DNA of 64,000 nucleotides from Mesorhizobium sp. (GTDB lineage: Bacteria > Pseudomonadota > Alphaproteobacteria > Rhizobiales > Rhizobiaceae), in contig NZ_JAFKIC010000115.1 of the NCBI RefSeq assembly GCF_017306585.1, forward strand, positions 1 to 64,000. The letters run 5' to 3'. Shown here in pieces: positions 1 through 8,531 of this stretch (its first letter is position 1; each line of letters starts with the position of its first letter). Made by a program: the position numbers and the translations under genes. A model generated the notes under the pieces. The model did not search any database and was not told the origin of the DNA. It was given only the letters and a program-made list of their open reading frames with translations.

Positions 1-389
1 ACCTTTTCCATGAACTTCGGATAGATCCAGCCTTCGCGTGTCTTGAGGTCGAGCTTGCCGACATCCTCGATCTTCTTCTCGGCCAGCACCTTGGGATAGA
101 TGTCGCCGACATTGTTGAGCCAGATCTCGACCGAGGCGCTCAGCGTGCCATCGGCAAGACCGGAGAATTGCGGGAAGTTGCCGGCGGTGACGTATTCGAC
201 CTTGTAGCCCAGCTTCTCCATCAACTGCCCGGCAATGTGGGTGGAGACATGCGCGCCGGTCCATTCCAGCATGGCCAGCTTGATCGGCTCGTCCTTCGCC
301 CCGAGGTCGGCGGTTCGTCCCGGGCTGCTGGCTGCAAGCAGGAGCGCCAGCCCGATGCCGGCGCCTTTCAAGACATTGGTCCTTTTCAT
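1..389 (-). CDS. Glycine betaine/choline-type ABC transporter substrate-binding protein (3' end outside window)
   Basis: This is the N-terminal part (about 129 residues) of a periplasmic binding protein of the OpuAC/ProX family. It starts at the ATG at 389-387 with a lipid-poor signal peptide (MKRTNVLKG, then a hydrophobic run ending near SSPGRTA). The mature part opens with a typical OpuAC strand (IKLAMLEWTGAHV) and continues with a region like the family (VEYVTAGNFPQFSGLADG, then EIWLNNVGDIYP). The family binds quaternary amines such as betaine or choline. It lies 81 bp downstream of an SDR gene on the same strand, so it may be the last visible gene of the acetone carboxylase transcript or start its own unit. 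The ligand is inferred from family only. Confidence 0.72.
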   Translation of the reverse strand, partial: MKRTNVLKGAGIGLALLLAASSPGRTADLGAKDEPIKLAMLEWTGAHVSTHIAGQLMEKLGYKVEYVTAGNFPQFSGLADGTLSASVEIWLNNVGDIYPKVLAEKKIEDVGKLDLKTREGWIYPKFMEK

Positions 390-469
390 CTCAGTTCCCC
401 TGTCGGTTGGACTTTTCCTTGCCTATGCCGGCCTCCTCCCATGAAGGCCGCAACCATCGGGTTTGGGCG

Positions 470-1297
470 CTACCACAGCGCCCCGCCGGTGATCTGTATG
501 TTTTCCATGGTGATGCCCCTGGCGAGGTCCGAGCACAGGAAGACGGCAAGGGCGGCGATCTCCTGCGGCTGCAGCATTCGCTGCTGCGGATTGCCCCTGG
601 CGATCTCGGCCATCGCCTCCTCAGCCGTGCGCCCCTTGCCTTCGCGCTCGACGACCTGCGCTACGTTGCGGCGCATCAGTTCCGTCTCGACCCAGGTCGG
701 GCTGATCATGACGCAGGTGACGCCGTGCGCGGCGCCTTCCAGCGCGACGCAGCGGGTCAGTCCGAGGAGCCCTGCCTTGGAGGCACAGTAGGCAGGATTG
801 TCCTTCCAGCCGACCGAAGCAGCGGTGGATCCGATATTGACGATGCGGCCCCAGCCGCGTTCGATCATGCCCGGCAGCACGGCGCGCGTGGCGCGGAAGG
901 CGCCAGTCAGATTGGTGTCGACGATCTTGTCCCACAGCGCGTCGGAATGGCCGCAGACCGGTTGCTCGGCGGTGGTGCCGGCGGCATTGACCAATATGTC
1001 CAGGGGGCCGATGGCGGCTTGCGCGTCGGCGGCGAACCGGTCGGTGACCTCGCTGTCGCGGACATCGAGATGGGCCGCGTGGACCTTGCCGCCATGCGCG
1101 GCAAGCGCTGAGCGCACCCGCTCGATCTCGTCAGCGCCGGGATAATAGGCTGCATCGTTCTTTTGGCTGCCGGCCGGCGCGATGTAGGAGCCGACCGCCA
1201 CGTTGGCACCGGCCTCGGCAAGCGCCGTGGCGATGGCAAAACCCATTCCGGAAAAGCCGCCGGTGACGAGGGCGCTGCGCCCGGAAAGACTTGTCAT
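470..1297 (-). CDS. SDR family oxidoreductase
   Basis: A 275-residue classical short-chain dehydrogenase. The cofactor motif TGGFSGMG is at residues 12-19, NAAG at about 104-107, and the catalytic set is Ser157, Tyr170 and Lys174 (AYCASK). The length is normal for the family. It is the second of two SDR genes downstream of acxC, 57 bp after the first. In acetone and isopropanol metabolism the obvious steps for such enzymes are 2-propanol to acetone, or acetoacetate to 3-hydroxybutyrate. Which one applies cannot be read from the sequence. The start ATG at 1297 has a GGAG about 11 bases upstream. Confidence 0.82.
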   Translation of the reverse strand: MTSLSGRSALVTGGFSGMGFAIATALAEAGANVAVGSYIAPAGSQKNDAAYYPGADEIERVRSALAAHGGKVHAAHLDVRDSEVTDRFAADAQAAIGPLDILVNAAGTTAEQPVCGHSDALWDKIVDTNLTGAFRATRAVLPGMIERGWGRIVNIGSTAASVGWKDNPAYCASKAGLLGLTRCVALEGAAHGVTCVMISPTWVETELMRRNVAQVVEREGKGRTAEEAMAEIARGNPQQRMLQPQEIAALAVFLCSDLARGITMENIQITGGALW

Positions 1298-1354
1298 CAG
1301 GCGGGTTCTCCAGGCAGTTGCGCGGGCGCGGCAGGGCCCGGCGAGGTGCGGGAT

Positions 1355-2125
1355 TCAAACGGCAAGATAGCCTCCGTCGACGACCATCTCGGAGCCGGTG
1401 ACGAATTTGGATTCATCCGAGGCGAGGTAGAGGACCATGTACGCGATGTCGTTGGGCTCGCCGAGGAACCCTATGGGGTGACGGGCCAGCGCCTTGGCCT
1501 TCTCCTTGTCGAGCGTGCCGAGGTCGCGCAGATAGTTTTCCGTCTGTGGGGTCCAGATGTAGCCGGGATGGATGGAGTTGCAACGGATGCCGTAGCGCTG
1601 CTCCGCGCAATGCACCGCGACCGCCTTGGTCAGCGTGCGCACGCCCCCCTTGGAGGCACAGTAGGCGGCGAGATCGGCCTCGCCGATTATGCCGTCGATG
1701 GACGACAGGTTGATGATCGAGCCGCCGCCGGAGCGCTTCATCAGCGCTATGCCTTGCTGGCAGCCGAAGAAGACCCCGTCGAGGTTGACGGCCATCGTGC
1801 GCCGCCATTCGGCGAGCGTGGTGTCCTCGATATTCCTGGCGATGGCGATGCCGGCATTGTTGACCAGCACGTCGAGCCGGCCAAAGCGTTTCGCAACCGC
1901 ATCCATCACCGGCGGCCAGGCCTCGGGGCTGGAGACATCGTGCTGGATATGGAGGCTTTCGCCACGGCCCCAGGTGATCAGGTCTGATGTCTGCCGGGCA
2001 GCCGCCTCATCGATGTCGGTGACGACCACCTTGGCGCCCTCGGCCGCGAGCAGCAACGCGGCCGCCCGCCCGAGGCCCATGCCGGCCCCGGTGACGAGCG
2101 CTACCTTGCCTGCGACGCGGTTCAC
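1355..2125 (-). CDS. SDR family oxidoreductase (GTG start)
   Basis: A 256-residue classical SDR. It has VTGAGMGLG near the N-terminus (residues 11-19), an acidic residue after strand 2 (VVVTDID) that favours NAD over NADP, an NNAG motif near residue 90, and Ser plus YCASK in the expected order. The GTG start at 2125 is preferred over longer upstream readings because GGGAA lies 8 bases upstream and the gene then begins 13 bp after the acxC stop. It is not a recent duplicate of its SDR neighbour, since the two differ throughout outside the motifs. The probable role is alcohol or hydroxyacid oxidation linked to acetone/acetoacetate, inferred from position. Confidence 0.82.
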   Translation of the reverse strand: MNRVAGKVALVTGAGMGLGRAAALLLAAEGAKVVVTDIDEAAARQTSDLITWGRGESLHIQHDVSSPEAWPPVMDAVAKRFGRLDVLVNNAGIAIARNIEDTTLAEWRRTMAVNLDGVFFGCQQGIALMKRSGGGSIINLSSIDGIIGEADLAAYCASKGGVRTLTKAVAVHCAEQRYGIRCNSIHPGYIWTPQTENYLRDLGTLDKEKAKALARHPIGFLGEPNDIAYMVLYLASDESKFVTGSEMVVDGGYLAV

Positions 2126-2138
2126 AAGATCAGTTTCC

Positions 2139-2624
2139 CTACAAGGGTTTGCCCAGCCATTCGCGATAGAAGCCTTCGAGATCAGGTTCGAAATCGTGCA
2201 CGATGGGGTAACCGGGCGCGGCCGCCTCCACCTCATGCAAGGTCCCGCATCGCGGGCAGATGAACTCGCGGATTTCCATCCAATCCGGATCCGGCAGATC
2301 GCTGTTGGGATAGATCTCGCGCAGCGATTCCTCGGTGTCGCGTACGATGATCGAAGCCTTCAGCTTCCAGTTCTTGCGATAGTCGCCGAAGGAATGGCCG
2401 CATTCGCATTTCGTCACCCGCTCGTCACCGCTCTGGCAGATGAACAGGTGGTCCGAGACCGGCAGCAGGATCGGATCTTTCCAGCCGACGCGGTCCTGCA
2501 GCACCGCCACGTATTTGAAGAAGCGATCGTCGTCCTTGTAGGCGCTCATGACGCGGCGCGTCTGCGGCCAGGGCAGCGTACCCGCGACCAGATCGGCAAT
2601 GACTTCCTTGCTGTATGAGGTCAT
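2139..2624 (-). CDS. acxC: Acetone carboxylase gamma subunit
   Basis: A 161-residue protein matching the small gamma subunit of acetone carboxylase (about 168 residues in Xanthobacter). Two cysteine clusters are visible: C73-E-C75-G-H77 and C123-P-R-C126, consistent with the metal-binding fold of this subunit. The start ATG overlaps the acxB stop by 4 bases (ATGA), so translation is coupled. The subunit is part of the alpha2-beta2-gamma2 complex that carboxylates acetone to acetoacetate with ATP hydrolysis in the cytoplasm. The position directly after the alpha subunit is the standard gene order. Confidence 0.9.
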   Translation of the reverse strand: MTSYSKEVIADLVAGTLPWPQTRRVMSAYKDDDRFFKYVAVLQDRVGWKDPILLPVSDHLFICQSGDERVTKCECGHSFGDYRKNWKLKASIIVRDTEESLREIYPNSDLPDPDWMEIREFICPRCGTLHEVEAAAPGYPIVHDFEPDLEGFYREWLGKPL

Positions 2625-4825
2625 GGCTTTGCTCCCGGCATGAAGATCGATCTGGCGTCGACTTTCCAGAAATCACTGAAGTCCCTGGTGAAGCGCGACG
2701 ACAGCTTGATGGCGCTGGCATACATTTTCTTCACCTCGGGGGCGAAGTCGGCCTTCTCGACGCGGCTGCGCTCGGCCGCGATCCATTCCGAGACGGGCTT
2801 CGCCCTGGCCAATCGGGCGGCGCGCATCTCGGCGCGGTGACGCCTGGTGGCTTCGATGTTGGCGACAGGATAGCCGTCCTCGTCTTCATCCAGCATGATG
2901 CCGAAAATACCCTCGGCCGCTTCCTTGGTCAGAAAGCCGTTCTCGACGTCCCAGGCGGTCTTGACCGGATCGCGCTCCAGCACGTCGCCGTAGCCGCCGC
3001 CGCCATTGTAGGAATGGGTGAAGACGTCACCGGTCTTGTGCGGCGCGGTGATGTAAGGTCCCTCCATCGTCACATGCTCGCCCTGCAGCCGGACTTCGAG
3101 TTCCGAGCGATGCGGATTGGTGCCGGTGTGATGCGCCAGCGGCGCCCCCTTCCCCGCCAATTCGAAAATATTCGAGTCGCGCACGGCGCGATGCTTCTGG
3201 CAGGTGGGCGCCGGATAGCCGCCGCACATGCCGCCATTGTCGAAGACGCGCGAGGAATGTTCCGAGGTGACCAGCCGCAGATGATCGGTCTTCGAGACCA
3301 GCCAGGTCGACAGGAAGGCACAGCCGCCGCGATACTTGCCGGCGCCGCCGGAGTTGGGAACGATGGAGCGGCCGATGTAGAACATCGGCATGTTCTGTTC
3401 CCAGATCTCGATGTTGCCCATGTCGGATTCGGGGTTCCAGCCGACATAGGCGGTGTCGAGCCCGTCCTTGATGGCGAGCGCACCGGAGCCGGCGGCGGCG
3501 CATTCGAAATGCGCCATGCCGAACAGCGAGCCGTACTGGCTGGTGCCACCCATCTCGATCATCGGGCTGTTGACCTGGCCGACGAACGCTTCCTCGACGA
3601 AGCCACGGCCGATGAAGGAGCGCGACAGCAGCCGCTGGAAGACGCCATAGGCCGGGAGCAGCAAGGCCCAGGACGTGGCGGTCGCCACCATCTCGCTGTC
3701 GGGGTTGGTCCAGGTGCCGTGCGGCAGCTTCAGCTCGGTCGCCATCCAGGCGCCATCATTGACGAGGCCTTCGAAATTCATGTGCTGGGTCAGGGTGACG
3801 AACATGCCGCCATCCATGCCGGCCGGCGTGCAGTTCATCGAATGGTAGCCCCAGGGCTGCGTGCCCTCGAAGTCCATGATGATCTTGCCGTCTGTTGTGA
3901 TCTCCATCTCTATCGGCATGTTGTAGAGCCAGTCGGGATCGCCGAGCGGCTGGTAGCCCGGTTTGCCCTTGGTGACGTGGCCGTAGAAGGTGTGGCCACG
4001 ATAGATGCCGGGCACGGTGAGCTGGCGCGTGCGGGCGAGCTGGGCGCGTCGTCCCTCCTCGATGAATTCCTTCGACACCTGCATCCAGTAGTCGAGGCCG
4101 ATCTCGTCGATCAGGCCTTTGACGCTTTCGCGCATGTCGATGCAGGAGGCGACCTTGGCCTTCTCGTCGAGCACCCAGTAGATCGGCATGCGCAAGTTGC
4201 GCTCGCAGCGGATGACATAGTCGCGACGCAGCTCGTCGTTCTCGCCAACCTTCTCGGCGCAGACGAACAGCCCCTCGGTGAAGCGCTCCTGCGCCAGCGC
4301 CACGTCGCCGCCTGGCGTGATGCCGCCGGCCTCCAGTTCGTGGCAGACGGCGCCGGCCCAGCCGACCAGCTTGCCCGAATGGAAGATCGGCACCACGTCC
4401 ATCACGTCGGGCACCTGCACGGTGCCGATGAAGGCGTCGTTGTTGGCGAAGATATCGCCGTCGCGGATTCGCGGATTTTCCTCGTAGCCGTTGCGGATCA
4501 TCCATTTGATGAAACGGCTCATCGTATGCACATGCACCATGATGCCGTTGGAGAGCGCGATCGCGTCGCCCTCCGGCGTGTAGATGGCGACCACCATCTC
4601 GCCGACCTCGCGCACGCCGGGCGAAGCCGAGATGCGGCGGGCCATTTCGCGGGCCGACACGCAATAAGCGCGCAGCTTGGTGTGCAGCGTCTCGAACTTC
4701 AGCGGATCCTGGTTGCGCAGTTCGAGCTCGGTGATGCCGTCATAGCAGCCGGTCTCTTCCATCAGCCGTTCGGATTCGATCAGCCGTTCGCGGATGCGGA
4801 GCGCGGAAGCGGGTTTGTCCAGCAT
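2621..4825 (-). CDS. acxB: Acetone carboxylase alpha subunit (hydantoinase B family)
   Basis: A 734-residue hydantoinase B/oxoprolinase-family protein. The region GDIFANNDAFIGTVQVPDV, the run VGWAGAVCHELEAGG and the later glycine-rich GGAGKYRGG segment are typical of the family. The length and the order beta-alpha-gamma point to acetone carboxylase rather than 5-oxoprolinase or N-methylhydantoinase. The chosen start ATG at 4825 has AAGGGC upstream and lies 14 bp after the acxA stop; an in-frame start at 4870 would overlap acxA. The alpha subunit holds the carboxylation site. Acetophenone carboxylase is a close relative, so acetone as substrate is likely but not proven. Confidence 0.88.
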   Translation of the reverse strand: MLDKPASALRIRERLIESERLMEETGCYDGITELELRNQDPLKFETLHTKLRAYCVSAREMARRISASPGVREVGEMVVAIYTPEGDAIALSNGIMVHVHTMSRFIKWMIRNGYEENPRIRDGDIFANNDAFIGTVQVPDVMDVVPIFHSGKLVGWAGAVCHELEAGGITPGGDVALAQERFTEGLFVCAEKVGENDELRRDYVIRCERNLRMPIYWVLDEKAKVASCIDMRESVKGLIDEIGLDYWMQVSKEFIEEGRRAQLARTRQLTVPGIYRGHTFYGHVTKGKPGYQPLGDPDWLYNMPIEMEITTDGKIIMDFEGTQPWGYHSMNCTPAGMDGGMFVTLTQHMNFEGLVNDGAWMATELKLPHGTWTNPDSEMVATATSWALLLPAYGVFQRLLSRSFIGRGFVEEAFVGQVNSPMIEMGGTSQYGSLFGMAHFECAAAGSGALAIKDGLDTAYVGWNPESDMGNIEIWEQNMPMFYIGRSIVPNSGGAGKYRGGCAFLSTWLVSKTDHLRLVTSEHSSRVFDNGGMCGGYPAPTCQKHRAVRDSNIFELAGKGAPLAHHTGTNPHRSELEVRLQGEHVTMEGPYITAPHKTGDVFTHSYNGGGGYGDVLERDPVKTAWDVENGFLTKEAAEGIFGIMLDEDEDGYPVANIEATRRHRAEMRAARLARAKPVSEWIAAERSRVEKADFAPEVKKMYASAIKLSSRFTRDFSDFWKVDARSIFMPGAKP

Positions 4826-4839
4826 GGCAACAGCCCTTA

Positions 4840-6981
4840 TCAAGCGTGGGTGTAGTGCAGCAGCGTCCATTCATCGACATGGACACGATCCTGCGGGTGA
4901 ACGACGAGCGTCGTGGCGGGGTGTTCGATGATGGCCGGGCCGGTAACCTCATGGCCGGGCTGCAGGAGGTCCATCTCATAGAGATCGGCCTTGTGCCAGC
5001 GGCCGCCAATATAGGCCTCACGCACGCCCTTGTGGGCGGATACCGGGTCGGATTTGCCGAGCGGGCGCTTGACCAGCGTCGGCTTGACCTTGTCGGCGGT
5101 GGCGATCAGCCCGAGCTCAGTGATCGAGAAGCCGGCCTCGCCATAACGCGAGACCCGATGGTTGACCTTGGCATAGACGGCCTCGAATTCGGCGATGATC
5201 TTGCGCATGTCATCTGGCGAGTTGACGGCCGACAGCGGCGCCATCACCTCGACGTCCTCGAGTTGGCCGGTGTAGCGCATCATCAGGAACGGCACGGTCC
5301 TGATCTTTTCGCGCGCATGACCATCCGCGATCATCTCGTCGACCGCGGCCTTGGTCAGGTCGTCCCACACGGCTGTCACCCGGGTGCCAAAGGCCTGCAA
5401 TTCGTCGTCTCCGGCGCGCGCGCCGATGTCGATCTGGGTCGACACGGAGTGGCGGCGCATGAAATCGGCGGTGGTGCAGCCGAAGGCCGAGAAGGCGGCG
5501 GCAAACTGGAAGGTGATGATGTCCTTGAAGCCGATGCCCCTGGAGCAGCCGGCAAGGTGCAATGGTCCCGAGCCGCCATAGGAGAGCAGCGTGAATTCGG
5601 AGGGATGGATACCCTGGCCTGATATGACGCGGCGCAGCGCATTGTTGGCGTCGGCCTCCAGCATCTCGATCATGCCTTCGGCGGCTTCCTCGACGCCGAC
5701 GCCGAGCAGGCGCGAGCATTTCTCCTCGAAGGCTTTTCGAGCCTTCTCGACCTGCAGCACGACCTTGCCGCCCAGAAAATAGTGCGGGTTGAGACGGCCG
5801 AGGATGGCGTCGCAGTCGGCGATGGTCGGCTCGGTGCCGCCCTTGGCGAAGCAGATCGGGCCGGGGTCGGAGCCGGCGCTTTCCGGTCCGAGCGAGACCT
5901 TTTTCGTCAGCGGATCGACCTTGAGGATCATGCCGGCGCCGGCGCCGATCGTGTCGAGATGCAGCGTCGGGACGTTGAGCTTGAAGCGGTCCATCAACGG
6001 CTCGTTCTCGATGCGCGTCTGGCCGCGGGTGATGACACCCATGTCGAAGGAGGTGCCGCCCATGTCCGAGCAGATCAGCGAGTCGTTGCCGATCAGCTTG
6101 CCGACATAGGCGGCGCCCAGGATGCCGCCGATCGGGCCGGAGATCATCGTCTCGTGCAGGCGCGGATGGTTGATCGAGGTCAGGCCGCCGAAAGACAGAA
6201 GCGTCTGCACGCCGTATTTGAAACCGTATTTCTTCGAGACGTCCTCGATGCCCTTGAGCTGCTTGCGGCCGCGCGAGGTGGCGTAGGCCTCGATCAGCAC
6301 CGAGTTCAGCCGCGACTGTTCGCGGATGACCGGGCGCACCTCATGACTGGTGTAGACGAGGATGTCGGCGCCGGCAGCCGATATCTCCTGGCGGCAGATC
6401 TCCGCTATGCGTTTCTCGTGTACGGGATTGACGTGCGCGAAGATCGTCATGATGCAGATGCCCTCGACCTTGTCGGCGATCAGCTTTCTGGCCGCCGCGG
6501 CGACTTCATGTTCGTAGAGCGGCAGGATGACGTCGCCGAACTGGTCGATGCGCTCGGTGACGCCATGGGTGCGGCGGCGCGGCACCAGTGGATCGGGATG
6601 GTGATGTGTCACGGCGTGCAACCGGTCGGCATAGGAATAGTCGGCCCAGGCCTGCAGGCCGCGCCCCATCAGGATCATGTCCTCGAGGCCCTTGGTGGTG
6701 ATCAGCCCGAGCTTGCGGCCGGTGCGCGACAACAGCGTGTTGAGCATGCCGGTGCCGGAATAGAGCACGACGTTCACGCCGGAGAACAGGTCCTGGAGCG
6801 AGATGCCCCAGGCGTCGGCCGCGTCCTCGGCGGAAGCCAGGAATCCTTCGGCCTCGTTCTTCGGCGTGGTCGCCGACTTGCCGATCTTGAAGTGGCCGTC
6901 CTGATCGACAAGGATGGTGTCGGTCATGGTGCCGCCGGCGTCGATGCCGATAACAATGGGGTTGGTTGTGATCTGGTCCAC
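4840..6981 (-). CDS. acxA: Acetone carboxylase beta subunit (hydantoinase A family, GTG start)
   Basis: A 713-residue hydantoinase A/oxoprolinase-family protein of the ASKHA fold. The N-terminal phosphate loop is IGIDAGGTMTDT, and a second phosphate motif is SDMGGTSFDMG in the middle. The beta subunit is the ATP-using part of acetone carboxylase and supplies phosphorylated acetone and bicarbonate. The GTG at 6981 is chosen because a strong GAGGGAAGG lies 6 bases upstream; an ATG 30 bases earlier has no such site. It is the first gene of the operon, divergent from a LuxR-type regulator 116 bp away. Confidence 0.88.
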   Translation of the reverse strand: MDQITTNPIVIGIDAGGTMTDTILVDQDGHFKIGKSATTPKNEAEGFLASAEDAADAWGISLQDLFSGVNVVLYSGTGMLNTLLSRTGRKLGLITTKGLEDMILMGRGLQAWADYSYADRLHAVTHHHPDPLVPRRRTHGVTERIDQFGDVILPLYEHEVAAAARKLIADKVEGICIMTIFAHVNPVHEKRIAEICRQEISAAGADILVYTSHEVRPVIREQSRLNSVLIEAYATSRGRKQLKGIEDVSKKYGFKYGVQTLLSFGGLTSINHPRLHETMISGPIGGILGAAYVGKLIGNDSLICSDMGGTSFDMGVITRGQTRIENEPLMDRFKLNVPTLHLDTIGAGAGMILKVDPLTKKVSLGPESAGSDPGPICFAKGGTEPTIADCDAILGRLNPHYFLGGKVVLQVEKARKAFEEKCSRLLGVGVEEAAEGMIEMLEADANNALRRVISGQGIHPSEFTLLSYGGSGPLHLAGCSRGIGFKDIITFQFAAAFSAFGCTTADFMRRHSVSTQIDIGARAGDDELQAFGTRVTAVWDDLTKAAVDEMIADGHAREKIRTVPFLMMRYTGQLEDVEVMAPLSAVNSPDDMRKIIAEFEAVYAKVNHRVSRYGEAGFSITELGLIATADKVKPTLVKRPLGKSDPVSAHKGVREAYIGGRWHKADLYEMDLLQPGHEVTGPAIIEHPATTLVVHPQDRVHVDEWTLLHYTHA

Positions 6982-7043
6982 GGGTCGCCTTCCCTCGTCG
7001 AGAATGGCCACAGGCTAGATTCGATCGCGCGGATCGCGCCATA

Positions 7044-7055
7044 TGCCTAAAGGCA
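7044..7055. promoter_or_regulatory. Inverted repeat between acxA and the LuxR-type regulator
   Basis: TGCCT-AA-AGGCA, two perfect 5-base arms, lies near the middle of the 116-bp divergent spacer. GerE/LuxR-type domains usually bind short inverted repeats, so this is a candidate operator for the adjacent regulator. The arms are short and only one copy is seen, so confidence is low. Confidence 0.3.
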
Positions 7056-7097
7056 CAATGACGGGCGGGCACCCCTCGCAGACAAAGAGGCATGCGC

Positions 7098-7871
7098 ATG
7101 GCCAATATCTGGGCGCCGCTCGCCAGGGCAATCGCCGCCACCGGCACGGACAGACATGTCGACTGCCTGATCGACCTGATCGGCGCCGATATCGAGCATG
7201 ACCTCGTCACGGTAACGCGTTACTCGGCGACGCAGACACCGGAATTCGTCAAGCACCGGCGCTTCTCGGATGAAATGGTCCGGCGCTATCTCGACAACTA
7301 CTATGTCTTCGACCCGTTCTATGCCTCGTGGCGGCGCGAGCGCCGGCTGGGCATCATGCCGCTGAAGCGGCTTGCCGACGACGAGGCCAAGCGTGGCCAG
7401 TACATAGCCGGCTTCCTGGCGCAGTCGGAAATCTGCGACGAGGTCGGCATCATGCTGGCGGATGGCGGAGACTGGTGCCTCGGCATCTTCCTCGACCGTT
7501 CGACGGCATCCTTCAAGGATAGCGAGATCACGTTGCTGGATGAGCGGCTGCCGGTGTTCGAGGCTCTGCACGCGCTCGACATCAAGGCGCGTGGGCGGGA
7601 TTTCTTCCGCACATCGGCGCCGACCGGCCCCGGCGCCTCGCCCCGGCAGGAGCCCAATATCCCGGCAAGCCTGTGGCCGGAACTGTCGTTGCGCGAGCGG
7701 GAGCTGGTGCAGCTCATCCTCGCCGGCCATCCAACGGCCAACATCGCCGATCGCCTCGGCATCACCGTCGGCACCGTCAAAAACCACCGCCGGCGCATCT
7801 ACGAGAAGCTCGACATAACGACGGAGCGGGAGCTTTTCCTGCAGTTTTTCCAGCATCGGGCGGATAGGTGA
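7098..7871 (+). CDS. LuxR-family transcriptional regulator
   Basis: A 257-residue regulator. The C-terminus carries a GerE/LuxR helix-turn-helix (LSLRERELVQLILAGH, then TANIADRLGITVGTVKNH) at about residues 193-240. The N-terminal 180 residues form a sensing domain without a phosphoacceptor receiver motif, so this is not a response regulator. The ATG at 7098 is preferred because AAGAGG is 7 bases upstream; the ATG at 7092 would leave only 1 base. The gene is divergent from acxABC, and by position it is the likely regulator of that operon. Described acetone carboxylase operons more often have sigma-54 activators, so this is a different arrangement. Confidence 0.8.
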   Translation: MANIWAPLARAIAATGTDRHVDCLIDLIGADIEHDLVTVTRYSATQTPEFVKHRRFSDEMVRRYLDNYYVFDPFYASWRRERRLGIMPLKRLADDEAKRGQYIAGFLAQSEICDEVGIMLADGGDWCLGIFLDRSTASFKDSEITLLDERLPVFEALHALDIKARGRDFFRTSAPTGPGASPRQEPNIPASLWPELSLRERELVQLILAGHPTANIADRLGITVGTVKNHRRRIYEKLDITTERELFLQFFQHRADR

Positions 7872-7915
7872 TAGGATCGGGCGCAGCCTCGTCAATCAGG
7901 CTTTTCGCGTGGCGG

Positions 7916-8215
7916 TTAAAGTTCGTCCTCCCAATTGGCCCCGCCGTAGAATATCCGGAAAATCACCACTTGGTCGGGCTCCACGGCAAAGGTTAGCGTC
8001 AAACGGCGCTCGAAACCAATGACCCGAAGTCCAGGCCGCAGGTCGTCACGGCGCGTCCCTCGCTCCGAGGCGTAGTCAAAACGCCCGCAATAGGCTTCGA
8101 TCCGCTCGATATAACGGATCGCCGTGGCGTTGCCTGCAGCGGATGCAATGGTATCGTATATCCACCGCAAGTCCGCTTGGGCTTCTGGCATCAGAACAAC
8201 GTGCCGCCGTTTCAC
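7916..8215 (-). CDS. RelE/ParE-type toxin
   Basis: A 99-residue basic protein of the RelE/ParE superfamily. An N-terminal AQADLRWIYD helix is followed by YIERIEAYC, and the C-terminal strands (RPGLRVIGFERRLTLTF, then VVIFRIFYGG) end in the usual short acidic tail. It starts at a GTG that overlaps the antitoxin stop by 4 bases (GTGA). ParE toxins inhibit DNA gyrase and RelE toxins cleave mRNA on the ribosome. The sequence is closer in layout to ParE, but the activity cannot be decided by eye. Confidence 0.82.
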   Translation of the reverse strand: MKRRHVVLMPEAQADLRWIYDTIASAAGNATAIRYIERIEAYCGRFDYASERGTRRDDLRPGLRVIGFERRLTLTFAVEPDQVVIFRIFYGGANWEDEL

Positions 8216-8493
8216 TCGTCGCCCTTGAGCCGTGTAGCGTGGTATGCACGGATGCCGTCAAAACCTTCGTCGAGCGGGATCACTCGGGAAGTGTCCGCCT
8301 TCCATCTGTCATAGGTCGGCACGACTTCCTCGCGGAGCCAGCGCTCCACAGCCGCGTCGCGCTCTTGCAAGGCACGAAGCCCGGCGCGGATCACTTCGCT
8401 GCTGGTCGCATAGGTTCCCGATTCGACGAGACGGTCGATGAAAGCAGCCTGCTCCGTCGGCAGGCTAAAGGTGCGTTTTTCGGTGGCGGCCAT
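8212..8493 (-). CDS. ParD-type (CopG/ribbon-helix-helix) antitoxin
   Basis: A 93-residue protein with an N-terminal ribbon-helix-helix (KRTFSLPTEQAAFIDRLVES, then YATSSEVIRAGLRALQERD), the hallmark of ParD antitoxins. The C-terminal half is charged and probably wraps the toxin. GGAG lies 7 bases before the ATG at 8493. It is the first gene of a two-gene toxin-antitoxin operon with a palindromic operator just upstream. Antitoxins of this class normally repress their own promoter together with the toxin. Confidence 0.82.
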   Translation of the reverse strand: MAATEKRTFSLPTEQAAFIDRLVESGTYATSSEVIRAGLRALQERDAAVERWLREEVVPTYDRWKADTSRVIPLDEGFDGIRAYHATRLKGDE

Positions 8494-8512
8494 GGATTTC
8501 TCCTACAGGGTC

Positions 8513-8531
8513 GGTGTGATAATATCATACC
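8513..8531. promoter_or_regulatory. Probable autoregulatory operator of the parDE-type operon
   Basis: A 19-base imperfect palindrome, GGTGTGATAATATCATACC, with 8 of 9 base pairs matching around the centre, lies 20 bases upstream of the antitoxin start. On the minus strand it contains TATGAT and TATTAT, either of which could be the -10 box. A ribbon-helix-helix dimer pair binding here would block transcription. Confidence 0.5.

Noticed and set aside
470-2125. The two SDR genes as a recent tandem duplication
   Set aside because: The proteins agree only at the family motifs; the rest differs, so they are separate family members.
2615-4855. Long open frame on the plus strand opposite acxB
   Set aside because: It mirrors acxB codons in the antisense GC-rich frame, has no recognisable domain, and the minus-strand gene matches a known family over its whole length.
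7020-7045. Possible sigma-54 promoter (GG-N10-GC) upstream of acxA
   Set aside because: TGGCGCG has the spacing, but the -12 half lacks the TTGCA-like sequence, and no sigma-54 activator gene is nearby.
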